Source: Planctomycetota bacterium
GTDB taxonomy: Bacteria > Planctomycetota > Phycisphaerae > Phycisphaerales > UBA1924
NCBI GenBank assembly: GCA_018242625.1
Contig: JAFEBO010000008.1
Span: 806,001-870,000, forward strand
Reading direction: 5' to 3'
Length of the DNA stretch: 64,000 bases
The translations under genes and the position numbers were made by a program. Position 1 is the stretch's first letter; each line of letters opens with the position of its first letter. Below the pieces are notes generated by a model. That model worked only from the letters and a program-made list of their open reading frames with translations, searched no databases and was not told the DNA's origin. This document shows, one piece after another, positions 42,546-51,435 of the stretch.

Positions 42546-44612
42546 ATGCAAAAGCCTTCTCTTTTCAACAGCCTTTCCGGGCGTCTGCTGCTTCTGGGGG
42601 TCATTCCGGCGCTGGTCGTCATCGCGGGGATCGTGGCGTGGAGCGCGATCGATGGGTATCGCAGCGTGCGCGCGGCGGAGGAGAAGGTGCTGGGTGGGGC
42701 GGTTTCGGGGGCCGCGGCAGAGTTGAACGTGCGCAACGAAGGGTGGAACCTGGTGGCCGCCATTATGGCGGGTGCGCAGGAATCGGGGCTTTTCGGAAAG
42801 CGGAACGACAGCAGCCTGTTCACGCGACGCGTGAACGCATCGACAACCGGAATCGTGTCGGCGTTCATCGTCTACGAGCCGAACGCGGACGGAAACGATG
42901 CGGCGTCGATGAAGGACGCCTCGGCGGCCCGGGACGCGATGGATGCGAGCGGGAGATTCGGTCCCAATTGGTTCAACCTCGACGCGTCCGGGTCGGGAAC
43001 AGACAAACTGCGGTTTACCCCCGGCGCGGAGACCATGGAGTTCTACCAGTCTCCGAAGAAGGAGTTTGCGGCGAGCAAAAAGGCGGCGGCCTTTGTCTCC
43101 GAACCCCGTCAGGACGAAAATCGGTTCGTCGTCTCGCACGTGTTTCCGATCGTCATCGACGGGAAGTTCGCGGGGATTGCGGGGGTGGATCGCTCGCTCG
43201 AACGGCTTACGGAGGTTGCCAACGAGATCCGGACTCGCTCGGGCGCGGACGTGTTTATCTTGAGTTCCGGCGGGCGCCTGCTGGTGGCCCCGGGGAAAAA
43301 AGGCCAGGACGGAGAGACCCGCCTGAGCTCGAGCCCGGTTGCGGAAACGCCCTACAAGGAAATCGCGGCCCGCTGGCAGGCTGTGACGGCCGGCGGCGAG
43401 GCGGATGTGTTTGAAGCTATGGATCCGGTGCTGGGCGAGCAGTGCTTCTACGGGGTAGAGCGGACGAAGATCGGCGGGTGGACGGTTGTGGCCCGGCGGA
43501 CGCTGGCGGATGCGATGCGGGAAGAGAATTACTCGATCGCGAGGAACCTGGTGATCGGCGTTCTGGGCATGATCGTGGTGGCGGGGCTGATGTTCACGGT
43601 ATCGCGGGGAATCGCCAGCAGGGTTCGGACTGCCGCGCAGGCGGCGGACCGGATTGCTCGGGGCGACCTGACCGAAGCGATCGCGGAGACGGAGAACCGG
43701 GACGAGACGGGGCAGCTGATGGGGTCGATGCGCACGATGGACAGCAACCTGAACTCGCTGGTCGGGAACGTGAAGCAGGCGGGGATCAGGCTCAACTCGA
43801 CGGCGACAGAGATCGCGGCGACGAGCAAGCAGCAGGAGGCCAGTTCGGCGACCTTCGGCGCGGCATCGAACCAGATCGCGGCGGCAGTCAAGGAGATTTC
43901 GGCGACCGGGCAGGACCTGGTGCGGACGATGGAGTCGGTCAGCCGCATGGCGGCAGAGTCGGCATCGCTCGCGACCACCGGGCGCGCCGGCTTGCAGAGC
44001 ATGGAAGGGGTCATGCGCGACCTGGACGGGGCGACGTCTTCGATCGCGGACAAGCTCAATGCGATCAACGACCGCTCGCAGAAGATCACGACCGTGATCA
44101 CGACGATCACCAAGGTGGCGGATCAGACGAATATTCTGTCCATCAACGCCGCGATCGAGGCGGAAAAGGCGGGCGAGTACGGGTCGGGCTTCCTGGTGAT
44201 CGCCCGCGAAATCCGCAGGCTGGCGGATCAGACCGCCTCGGCCACACTCGACATCGAGCAGATGGTGCGCCAGATGCAGGCCGCGGTCTCCGCGGGTGTC
44301 ATGGAAATGGACCGCTTTGCGGACCAGGTGCGACGCGGCGTACGCGATGTGGTGTCCGCCGGTTCTCAGATGACCGAGATCATCGATCGCGTGAACCGGA
44401 GCACCGACAGCTTCAAGCAGGTCAACGAATCGATGCAGGCGCAGTCGGAGGGCGCGAAGCAGATCAGCGAGGCGATGGGCTCGCTGGTGAGCAACGCCAA
44501 CCAGACCGTGCAGTCCGCCAAGGAGTTCGGACGCGCGGCGGGCGATCTGCAGGCGGCGATCGCCCTGTTGCGGGATGCGGTGGCGAAGTTCAAGCTGCGG
44601 GAAAATGCATGA
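42546..44612 (+). CDS. WspA-like methyl-accepting receptor
   Basis: The 688-residue receptor has an N-terminal membrane helix (about 14-32), a large periplasmic dCache-like sensor domain (about 40-325), a second membrane helix (about 335-353), HAMP, and a cytoplasmic signalling domain whose tip reads INAAIEAEKAGEYGSGFLVI followed by AREIRRLADQTASATLDIE. That tip is the WspA type, not the common chemotaxis form. It would sense surface contact or envelope stress and drive the downstream CheA. First gene of the operon, overlapping the CheW gene by ATGA. Confidence 0.88.
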   Translation: MQKPSLFNSLSGRLLLLGVIPALVVIAGIVAWSAIDGYRSVRAAEEKVLGGAVSGAAAELNVRNEGWNLVAAIMAGAQESGLFGKRNDSSLFTRRVNASTTGIVSAFIVYEPNADGNDAASMKDASAARDAMDASGRFGPNWFNLDASGSGTDKLRFTPGAETMEFYQSPKKEFAASKKAAAFVSEPRQDENRFVVSHVFPIVIDGKFAGIAGVDRSLERLTEVANEIRTRSGADVFILSSGGRLLVAPGKKGQDGETRLSSSPVAETPYKEIAARWQAVTAGGEADVFEAMDPVLGEQCFYGVERTKIGGWTVVARRTLADAMREENYSIARNLVIGVLGMIVVAGLMFTVSRGIASRVRTAAQAADRIARGDLTEAIAETENRDETGQLMGSMRTMDSNLNSLVGNVKQAGIRLNSTATEIAATSKQQEASSATFGAASNQIAAAVKEISATGQDLVRTMESVSRMAAESASLATTGRAGLQSMEGVMRDLDGATSSIADKLNAINDRSQKITTVITTITKVADQTNILSINAAIEAEKAGEYGSGFLVIAREIRRLADQTASATLDIEQMVRQMQAAVSAGVMEMDRFADQVRRGVRDVVSAGSQMTEIIDRVNRSTDSFKQVNESMQAQSEGAKQISEAMGSLVSNANQTVQSAKEFGRAAGDLQAAIALLRDAVAKFKLRENA

Positions 44613-45085
44613 ATTCCCTCGCGGTCATCTGGAGCTGCGGGGGGCTGCTCTTTTCGACAGCGACCGAATCGGTGATCGAGGTACTCTCGCCCGTTTCGCC
44701 GACGCCCGCGCCAGGAGCCCCGGCTTGGCTGCTCGGGCTGTTTGACTATCGCGGCAAGCTGATACCGCTTGTTCGGGTGTCGGAATTGCTGGGGCGCGAG
44801 CGGGCCGCGGACCGGATGTCCAATCGCGTGCTCGTGGTCAAAGCAGATTTGGGGGCGGACTTTCGCCAGTGCCCGGTCGGGTTGTGGGTGGACCACATCG
44901 TGGAACTCGAGCGGCCGGACTTTGGCACCGCACATCCGGGGTTTGCGGTACCGGGCGCCGACTTTCTGGGGGCGGTGGTGCAGACCAAGTTCGGTCAGGT
45001 ACGCGAGGTGCGGGCGGGCAACCTCTTTACCGCGGAACAGATTGAACTTCTGGCGGGAAGGCTCCGGGACCGGGGTGCGGCATGA
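44609..45085 (+). CDS. CheW-like coupling protein (WspB position)
   Basis: This 158-residue CheW-fold protein has the first beta strands near IWSCGGLLFSTATESVIEVL, then GLFDYRGKLIPLVRVSELLG, the conserved RG-containing core. It should link the receptor to the CheA kinase. The ATG overlaps the receptor stop; the longer open frame upstream is the receptor gene read out of frame. Confidence 0.85.
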   Translation: MNSLAVIWSCGGLLFSTATESVIEVLSPVSPTPAPGAPAWLLGLFDYRGKLIPLVRVSELLGRERAADRMSNRVLVVKADLGADFRQCPVGLWVDHIVELERPDFGTAHPGFAVPGADFLGAVVQTKFGQVREVRAGNLFTAEQIELLAGRLRDRGAA

Positions 45086-46296
45086 GCTTCCGATCCGTGC
45101 GGCAGTGGCTGGTGGATCGGGCGTGGCTCGACCAGACGCTGCTGGAGGGACCCGGGTTTGAGGCGCTCGTCCGAGAGCGGATGCGAGAACTCGGCTGCGA
45201 GGGCGAATCGGATTATCTGCAGCACCTGCGGGCGGATGCCGGCGAAATCGATCGCGTGACGGCCGCGATTGCGGTGCCGGAGACGTGGCTGTTTCGATAT
45301 CCCGCGTCGTTCGATCTGCTGGTTGACTTCCTGCGTCGGCGGCGGATCGCGGACGCATCGAGCGTCCGGCTGCTGAGCCTGGGATGCGCGAGCGGCGAAG
45401 AACCCTATAGCATCGCGATGTCGGCATTGCACGCCGGATGGGCGGCGGAGCAGGTCTCGGTGGACGCCGTCGACCGGAACCCGGCGGCGGTGGAGCGCGC
45501 CAGGGCCGGTCGATTCGGCCAGTTCTCACTGCGTGAAGACATGCCCGCGTGGGCAGTGGAATGGCTCGTGCCGCGGGGGGAAGAGGTTGAAGTGGCTGGC
45601 GCGGTCCGGAGCTTGGTGAGATTTTCCGTCGGCGACATGATGGCCGAGGGTCTTCCGCCGGGCAGCGGCTATGACGTGGTGTTCTGCCGCAATGTCCTCA
45701 TCTATCTGCATGCGGCGGCGCGGGAACGCCTTCTCCGACAAATCACGACTTGCCTTTTCGTGGGGGGCATGCTGTTTGTTGGACATGCGGAACCGCTGCT
45801 GTTGCACAAGGGAGAGTTCCGGACGTCGTATCGGCGGCTGACGCAGTCTCATGCGTTTGCGCTGGAGCGTGTCGACGTGCCGCCAGAGCCTGAAATCGTG
45901 ACGCCGACGCGGCGGCCGGCGATGCAGCCCGTGATACGGCCGGTTATCGAACGACCGGCGCCCGCTCGGCTGGAACCCAAATCAGAGCCGGCTTCGACTC
46001 TGGATGACGCTCGCGCACTGGCGGATGCGGGGAAGATCGAGGAGAGCGAATCGCTGGTTCGGACGATCATGGCGAAGGCCGGGCCAAGCGCGGCCGCCCT
46101 GGAACTGCTGGGTACGCTCCGAATGGCGTCCCAAGACCCGGAGCAGGCCCGGCGGCACTTCGAGCAGGCGGTCTATCTTGAGCCGACGCGTACGACTTCT
46201 CTGCTTCAGTTGGCGCTGATCCGGGAGAAAGCGGGCGATCATTCCGGGGCAACCCTGCTCTGGGAACGGGCGAAGCGCGCGGGAGGGAAGAACTGA
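45082..46296 (+). CDS. CheR methyltransferase with TPR domain (WspC-like)
   Basis: The 404-residue protein has the CheR N-terminal helical domain (TLLEGPGFEALVRERMREL) and the SAM-dependent core: VRLLSLGCASGEEPYSIAM (SAM motif I) and GYDVVFCRNVLIYL. A Pro-rich linker follows and a C-terminal TPR region from about 310 (DDARALADAGKIEESE, ARRHFEQAVYLEP). This is the WspC architecture. It methylates glutamates on the receptor for adaptation. Overlaps the previous gene by 4 nt. Confidence 0.9.
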   Translation: MSFRSVRQWLVDRAWLDQTLLEGPGFEALVRERMRELGCEGESDYLQHLRADAGEIDRVTAAIAVPETWLFRYPASFDLLVDFLRRRRIADASSVRLLSLGCASGEEPYSIAMSALHAGWAAEQVSVDAVDRNPAAVERARAGRFGQFSLREDMPAWAVEWLVPRGEEVEVAGAVRSLVRFSVGDMMAEGLPPGSGYDVVFCRNVLIYLHAAARERLLRQITTCLFVGGMLFVGHAEPLLLHKGEFRTSYRRLTQSHAFALERVDVPPEPEIVTPTRRPAMQPVIRPVIERPAPARLEPKSEPASTLDDARALADAGKIEESESLVRTIMAKAGPSAAALELLGTLRMASQDPEQARRHFEQAVYLEPTRTTSLLQLALIREKAGDHSGATLLWERAKRAGGKN

Positions 46297-46875
46297 GTGA
46301 CGCAGCCGGCAAACCAACACCAGGAATCGGGGGCTGCGCTGCTGCATCTGCTCGATCGCGCCCTCACGCCCGAAGCACTGGCAGAGAGCACCGCGGATGC
46401 GGCAAAGCCCTCGGAGGTCCGGGCAACCACGCTCTCCGGGCTAGTCCTCTTCCGAATGGGTATTGAGACACTGGCACTGCCCGCAAAGTCGCTCCGCCGC
46501 GCCACTCCTTACGCAGCGCCAACCCGCATTCCCCACCGCTCATCGTCGCTCCTGCGCGGACTGTGCAACATCCGCGGCGAACTGGTGCTGTGCGCCGATC
46601 TTCGCACGCTGCTCGGCCTCGAGCGGCCGGAGACCGAGGCAACCGAAATGCGCCGAATGCTGGTGATCGGTCCCGAGAGCGGCAGCTGGGCATTCGAGGT
46701 GGATGCGCTCCTGGGCATCGAACGAATCGACGAGTCCGGGGTGCTCACACCCCCCATCACCGTCGAACAATCGCGCGGCGCGTACGTGCGCGGTATCGTG
46801 CTGATCGGAACCGAGAAGGTGAGCGTACTCGATGGCGAGCGGGTGCTCGCCGGATTCAAGGCGGCACTGGCATGA
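46297..46875 (+). CDS. Second CheW-like coupling protein (WspD position)
   Basis: This 192-residue protein starts with GTG immediately after the CheR stop. After a 45-residue N-terminal extension, the CheW domain runs from about 48 (GLVLFRMGIETLALPAKSL) through LLRGLCNIRGELVLCADLRTLLGL to the C-terminus (ILIGTEKVSVLD-like end). Wsp operons also encode two CheW proteins. The stop overlaps the CheA start. Confidence 0.85.
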   Translation: MTQPANQHQESGAALLHLLDRALTPEALAESTADAAKPSEVRATTLSGLVLFRMGIETLALPAKSLRRATPYAAPTRIPHRSSSLLRGLCNIRGELVLCADLRTLLGLERPETEATEMRRMLVIGPESGSWAFEVDALLGIERIDESGVLTPPITVEQSRGAYVRGIVLIGTEKVSVLDGERVLAGFKAALA

Positions 46876-49256
46876 GTGACAGCGGCGGATTTGCCGGGAT
46901 TTCGCTGCTCGAGCTGTTCAAGCTGGAGGCGGAATCGCACTGCGCAGCCCTGACGAGCGGGCTGCTCGCGCTCGAGAAGAACCCGGGCGATGCCTCGACA
47001 GTCGAACCACTGATGCGCGCAGCCCACTCCATCAAGGGCGCCGCGCGGATCATCGGGCTTGATGTAATCGTGTCGCTGGCCCACACGATGGAGGAGTGTT
47101 TTCTCGCCGCCAAGTCCGGCAAAGAGCCGCTCACCCCGCCCCGGGTGGACCAGTTGCTGCGCGGCGTCGACATCCTCGGCGACGTGCGGTCGCTGGCGGA
47201 AGCAGACTTGCCCGCGTGGACGACGGCTCAAAGCGGGCGAATCGAGCAGCTCGTTGCCGCGTTGAAAGCTCCACCGCCCGCCGCCCCCGCCGCCACAGGT
47301 ACGCCCGTTCCGATACCGCCTCCCGTCGCGCCGGCTCCAGGGCCCGAACTCTCCGCCCCCGTGCCAGCAGCTCCAGCACCCATTCCGGGGACGCCCAAAC
47401 CCGCCGAGCAGGTGCCGACTGCGCCCGCCGCCGCGGCCAGCCCTGCCGGATCCGAGACTCCCAAAGAGGCCAAGCACGAACCCGCAAAGACAACCGCAAA
47501 CGTTCGGGTAGCGTCGGACGTGCTCAACAGGATGCTGTTTCTGGCCGGTGAGTCCAGCGTGGAAGCGGCGCGGATGCGGGCTCTGATCGAGCTCTCCGAA
47601 ACGGTGCGTGCCCGGGAGCGCGGCCTGGAAACTGCAATCGAGACTCTGCGCGAGCATGTGCGTGTGGCCGAACGGGCACGCGCGGGCGAAGATACCGCCC
47701 GCGTCGACCTTTCCCTGCAGGCGGTGATGGACGAGACCGGCAGACTCCACGGCGCGATCGCCGAGCACGCCCTGCGATTTGAAGAAACCTCCCGCCGGGT
47801 GGAGGACCTTTCGGACAACCTTTACCGGGAAGTACTCCGGAGCCGGATGCGGCCGTTCGGCGAGGGAATCTCCGGATTTCCCCGCATGGTGCGGGACATC
47901 GCTCGAGAGCTGGGCAAATCGGTCGAGCTGCGGGTGGACGGCGAGCACGTCGAGGTCGACCGCGACATTCTTCAGAAGCTGGACGCCCCGCTCACACACA
48001 TGATCCGCAACGCGCTCGATCATGGGGTGGAGACGGCGGCGGAGCGGGCGTCCACCGCCAAGCCCCCCACCGCAACGATCCGGCTCGCGGCCCGCCATCA
48101 GAGCGGGATGCTCGTCATCGAAGTGCAGGATGACGGGCGCGGCATCGATGCGGAGTCGGTGAGGAAGAAAGTCGTTGAGCGGAAAATGGTCGATGAGACC
48201 ATGGCCGCCAAGCTCACGAAAGCGGAGCTGATGGAGTTCCTCTTCCTGCCGGGGTTCTCCACAAAGCAGGCCGTCACGCAGCTTTCGGGGCGCGGCGTGG
48301 GGCTCGATGTTGTGATGTCGATGGTGCAGGAAGTCTCCGGCACCGTGACCCTCGAATCCGAGTTCGGAAAGGGATCTCGGTTCGTCCTCAAGCTCCCGGT
48401 CACTCGCTCGGTTCTGCGGGCGGCACTCGTGCGGATCGGCGGCCAGCTCTTCGGCGTGCCCTTGGCGAGGCTTCACCGCGTGGCGCTGATCACGCGGGCG
48501 GAAGTCAAGCCGGTGCAGGGCCGCATGCAATTCGAACTGGACGGGGAATCGGTCGGGATTGTCCCGGCTTCCGAACTGCTCGGATTCGAAGCGCCCGCCA
48601 CCGAGCGTGAAACGCTGTCGGTGCTGGTCATCGGAGGGAAGCACGACGAATTGTGCGGCCTGGCGGTCGACGAAGTGCTGAGCGAAGAAGATCTGGTGGT
48701 GAGGCCGCTCGATCCGCGACTCGGCACGGTTGCCCACATCGCGTCGGCCGCGATCCGGGCAGACGGCGTGCCGCTCTTTGTCATCGACACCGACGACCTG
48801 CTCCGCACTGTCAAACAGCTTCTGAGCGACGGCAGCATGCTGGGCGTCGCGGCACGCAAATCTGCCGGCAGCCGCCACGGACCCAAGCGGATCCTGGTTG
48901 TCGATGACTCGATCACCGTGCGCGAGGTGGAGCGACAGCTCCTCCAGCGCCGCGGCTATCACGTCGAGGTCGCCGTGGACGGGAAGGAAGGCTACAACAC
49001 CCTGCGTGCCGGATCGTTCGATCTCCTGGTCACGGACGTGGACATGCCCCGCATGACCGGAATCGAACTCATCCGCGCGTTGCGCCGTGAGCCCAAATTT
49101 GAGCACCTCCCCGTCATTATCGTTTCCTACAAGGACCGTGAGGAGGACCGGATGATGGGCCTCGAAGCGGGCGCGAGCGCCTACCTGACCAAGAGCAGCT
49201 TCCAGGACGATTCGCTGCTGCGGATGGTGGAAGATTTGATCGGAGCACCGGCGTGA
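46872..49256 (+). CDS. CheA-REC hybrid histidine kinase (WspE-like)
   Basis: The 794-residue kinase has an Hpt domain with His52 (AAHSIKGAAR), an Ala/Pro-rich linker (about 130-200), an H-ATPase core (N box HMIRNALDHG, G1 EVQDDGRGID, G2 GRGVGLDVV, about 370-500), a CheW-like domain and a C-terminal receiver (ILVVDDSITVREVERQLLQR; phospho-Asp in LVTDVDMPRM). This is the WspE layout. Its phosphoryl group should go to the two receivers encoded downstream and to CheB. Confidence 0.92.
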   Translation: MSDSGGFAGISLLELFKLEAESHCAALTSGLLALEKNPGDASTVEPLMRAAHSIKGAARIIGLDVIVSLAHTMEECFLAAKSGKEPLTPPRVDQLLRGVDILGDVRSLAEADLPAWTTAQSGRIEQLVAALKAPPPAAPAATGTPVPIPPPVAPAPGPELSAPVPAAPAPIPGTPKPAEQVPTAPAAAASPAGSETPKEAKHEPAKTTANVRVASDVLNRMLFLAGESSVEAARMRALIELSETVRARERGLETAIETLREHVRVAERARAGEDTARVDLSLQAVMDETGRLHGAIAEHALRFEETSRRVEDLSDNLYREVLRSRMRPFGEGISGFPRMVRDIARELGKSVELRVDGEHVEVDRDILQKLDAPLTHMIRNALDHGVETAAERASTAKPPTATIRLAARHQSGMLVIEVQDDGRGIDAESVRKKVVERKMVDETMAAKLTKAELMEFLFLPGFSTKQAVTQLSGRGVGLDVVMSMVQEVSGTVTLESEFGKGSRFVLKLPVTRSVLRAALVRIGGQLFGVPLARLHRVALITRAEVKPVQGRMQFELDGESVGIVPASELLGFEAPATERETLSVLVIGGKHDELCGLAVDEVLSEEDLVVRPLDPRLGTVAHIASAAIRADGVPLFVIDTDDLLRTVKQLLSDGSMLGVAARKSAGSRHGPKRILVVDDSITVREVERQLLQRRGYHVEVAVDGKEGYNTLRAGSFDLLVTDVDMPRMTGIELIRALRREPKFEHLPVIIVSYKDREEDRMMGLEAGASAYLTKSSFQDDSLLRMVEDLIGAPA

Positions 49257-50290
49257 TGCGGATCGCGATCGTGAACGATCTGCGCCTGGCGGTCGAAGCC
49301 CTCCGGCGTGCTGTCGCGACAATTCCCGGAGCAACGGTCGCCTGGATCGCGGAGGACGGAGCCCAGGCTGTCGCCAAGTGCGCCGCCGATGTGCCCGACA
49401 TCATCCTCATGGACATGATCATGCCGGTGATGGACGGCGTGGAAGCCACGCGCCGCATCATGAGCGCGACCCCCTGCCCCATTCTGGTTGTGACCGCAAC
49501 AGTGGACGGCAATTCGGCCCGCGTCTTTGAGGCGCTCGGCGCCGGAGCGCTCGACGCTGTAGAAACTCCCGGCCTGGGACCCGCCGGAGGCGTCGAGCGT
49601 GCCGAAGCGCTGGTTCGAAAAGTGAACATGATCAGGATGATCGCGGCGCCCCGCCGCGCGACGGCCGAACCCATCTTGAGTCCGGCCGCCGGAAGAGTCA
49701 CCATCAGCCCCATCGTCGCGATCGGCGCATCGACCGGCGGCCCTCAAGCCATCGCAACTGTGCTTCGCTCCTTTCCCAGGCCCACACCCTGGCCTGTTGT
49801 GATCGTCCAGCACGTCGACCCCCAGTTCGCAGCCGGCCTGGCATCATGGCTTGGTTCCGAGACCAGGCACGACGTCCGCATCGCCCAGCTGGGCGACCCG
49901 CCCGTACCCGGACGCATCTACATCGGGGCGACCGAGGATCACATCGTGATCGACGAAGCGGGCAGACTCCGCCACGTCAGCGAACCCCGCGAAATTGTCT
50001 TTCGCCCCTCCGTCGATGTCTTCTTCGATTCCCTCATCACCCATCGCGCCGCCCCCGGTGTTGCCGCCGTGCTCACGGGCATGGGCAGAGACGGTGCCAG
50101 CGGCCTTCTCAATCTTCGCAGAGCCGGTTGGCACACCATCGCACAGGACAAGGCCACAAGCGTTGTGTGGGGCATGCCCGGCGCCAGCGTCGAGATCGGT
50201 GCCGCTGCCGCTGTACTCCCCTGCGAGCAGATCGGCGACGCCATTGTTCAGCAAATGACGCGACTCTCCCAAGGAGGGAATCGCCCGTGA
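49253..50290 (+). CDS. CheB methylesterase (WspF-like)
   Basis: This 345-residue protein has an N-terminal receiver (phospho-Asp in IILMDMIMPVMDG, about residue 55) and a C-terminal methylesterase with Ser in AIGASTGGPQA, His in VQHVDPQFAAG and Asp in LTGMGRDGASG. It removes methyl groups from the receptor. In Wsp systems loss of WspF locks the output on. Overlaps its neighbours by 4 nt. Confidence 0.92.
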   Translation: MMRIAIVNDLRLAVEALRRAVATIPGATVAWIAEDGAQAVAKCAADVPDIILMDMIMPVMDGVEATRRIMSATPCPILVVTATVDGNSARVFEALGAGALDAVETPGLGPAGGVERAEALVRKVNMIRMIAAPRRATAEPILSPAAGRVTISPIVAIGASTGGPQAIATVLRSFPRPTPWPVVIVQHVDPQFAAGLASWLGSETRHDVRIAQLGDPPVPGRIYIGATEDHIVIDEAGRLRHVSEPREIVFRPSVDVFFDSLITHRAAPGVAAVLTGMGRDGASGLLNLRRAGWHTIAQDKATSVVWGMPGASVEIGAAAAVLPCEQIGDAIVQQMTRLSQGGNRP

Positions 50291-51435
50291 GCACGCCCAC
50301 AACCACGCAAGAAGCCCCTCCCCCGCAGCCCGGCGACCGTGTCGCCGTCCTGCTCGTAGACGACCAGATCATCATCGGGGAAGCCGTCCGCCGCATTCTG
50401 GCAACCCAGAAGGGCATCGAGTTCATTTTCTGTCAGGACGGCCAGGCCGCGCTCGCTCAGGCCGCCACCTCGAACCCGACGGTGATCCTTCAGGACCTTG
50501 TCATGCCCGGAGTTGACGGCCTCGATCTGGTCAGAGGCTATCGCTCCCAGCAGGTCACCGCCGAAACTCCCATCATCGTGCTCAGCTCCAAGGAAGAAGG
50601 CGCCACAAAGGCCGCCGCCTTTTCCGCCGGGGCCAACGACTACATTGTCAAACTCCCCGATCCGCTCGAACTGCTCGCCCGCATCCGATATCACTCCCGC
50701 GCTTTCGAGGCTCAGCTGCGGGCCAAGGCTCTTGCCGAATCCGAACGCCGCCGGCTCGAAGCCGAACGCAAGGCTCAAGCTGTCAGCGCCCGCAACACGC
50801 TCATCTTCGGCCTCGCCAAGCTTGCGGAAAGTCGCGATACCGACACAGGCCAGCACCTGGAACGCATCGCCGCCTACAGCCGCGTCCTCGCAGAACAGCT
50901 CCGCGCCTCCATGCCGCAGCTCACCGACGAGTGGATTCTCAATCTGCAGCTCGCCTCCTCGCTGCACGACATCGGCAAGGTCGGCATACCCGACGGAGTG
51001 CTCCTCAAGGCCGGAAAACTCACTCCAGAGGAACGCACGGTCATCGAACGCCACCCGGCCATCGGCGCCGCAGCGCTCGACGCCATTCTCGCCCGTCAGC
51101 CCGACGACGAGCTGCTCCGCATGGCCCGCAACATCGCCGCTTCCCATCACGAACGCTGGGACGGCACCGGATACCCTTCCCGCCTGCGCGAGGAGCAAAT
51201 CCCGCTCGAGTCCCGAATCGTCAGCGTCGCCGACGTCTACGACGCTCTCACATCCAAACGCGTTTACAAGCCCGCTCTTTCCCACGAAGAGGCGCTCAAA
51301 ATCATCACCGGCGGCCGGGGTACGCAGTTCGATCCGCGCGTAGTCACCGCCCTTGAACAATGCGAACTTGTCTTCCACCTCGCCGGAAGGCAGTTTCATG
51401 ATGAGGCGGACTTGCCCGCCCGGGAGACGGCATGA
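50287..51435 (+). CDS. Response regulator with HD-GYP output
   Basis: The 382-residue protein starts with GTG overlapping the cheB stop. Its receiver (about 15-135) reads LLVDDQIIIGEAVRRILAT with phospho-Asp in VILQDLVMPGVDG and the segment GANDYIVKLPDPLELLARIR, the WspR-type receiver. A helical linker leads to an HD-GYP domain (about 165-360) with LASSLHDIGKVGIPDG and HHERWDGTGYP. HD-GYP proteins hydrolyse cyclic di-GMP or related dinucleotides. So the operon replaces the diguanylate cyclase WspR with a probable phosphodiesterase. Confidence 0.92.
   Translation: MSTPTTTQEAPPPQPGDRVAVLLVDDQIIIGEAVRRILATQKGIEFIFCQDGQAALAQAATSNPTVILQDLVMPGVDGLDLVRGYRSQQVTAETPIIVLSSKEEGATKAAAFSAGANDYIVKLPDPLELLARIRYHSRAFEAQLRAKALAESERRRLEAERKAQAVSARNTLIFGLAKLAESRDTDTGQHLERIAAYSRVLAEQLRASMPQLTDEWILNLQLASSLHDIGKVGIPDGVLLKAGKLTPEERTVIERHPAIGAAALDAILARQPDDELLRMARNIAASHHERWDGTGYPSRLREEQIPLESRIVSVADVYDALTSKRVYKPALSHEEALKIITGGRGTQFDPRVVTALEQCELVFHLAGRQFHDEADLPARETA

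Noticed and set aside
43442-44608. Long extension of the CheW frame into the receptor gene
   Set aside because: Gly/Asp/Arg-rich out-of-frame sequence; CheW starts at the ATG overlapping the receptor stop.
46509-49334. 941-codon minus-strand frame
   Set aside because: Antisense shadow of the CheA-REC gene, whose domains are unambiguous.
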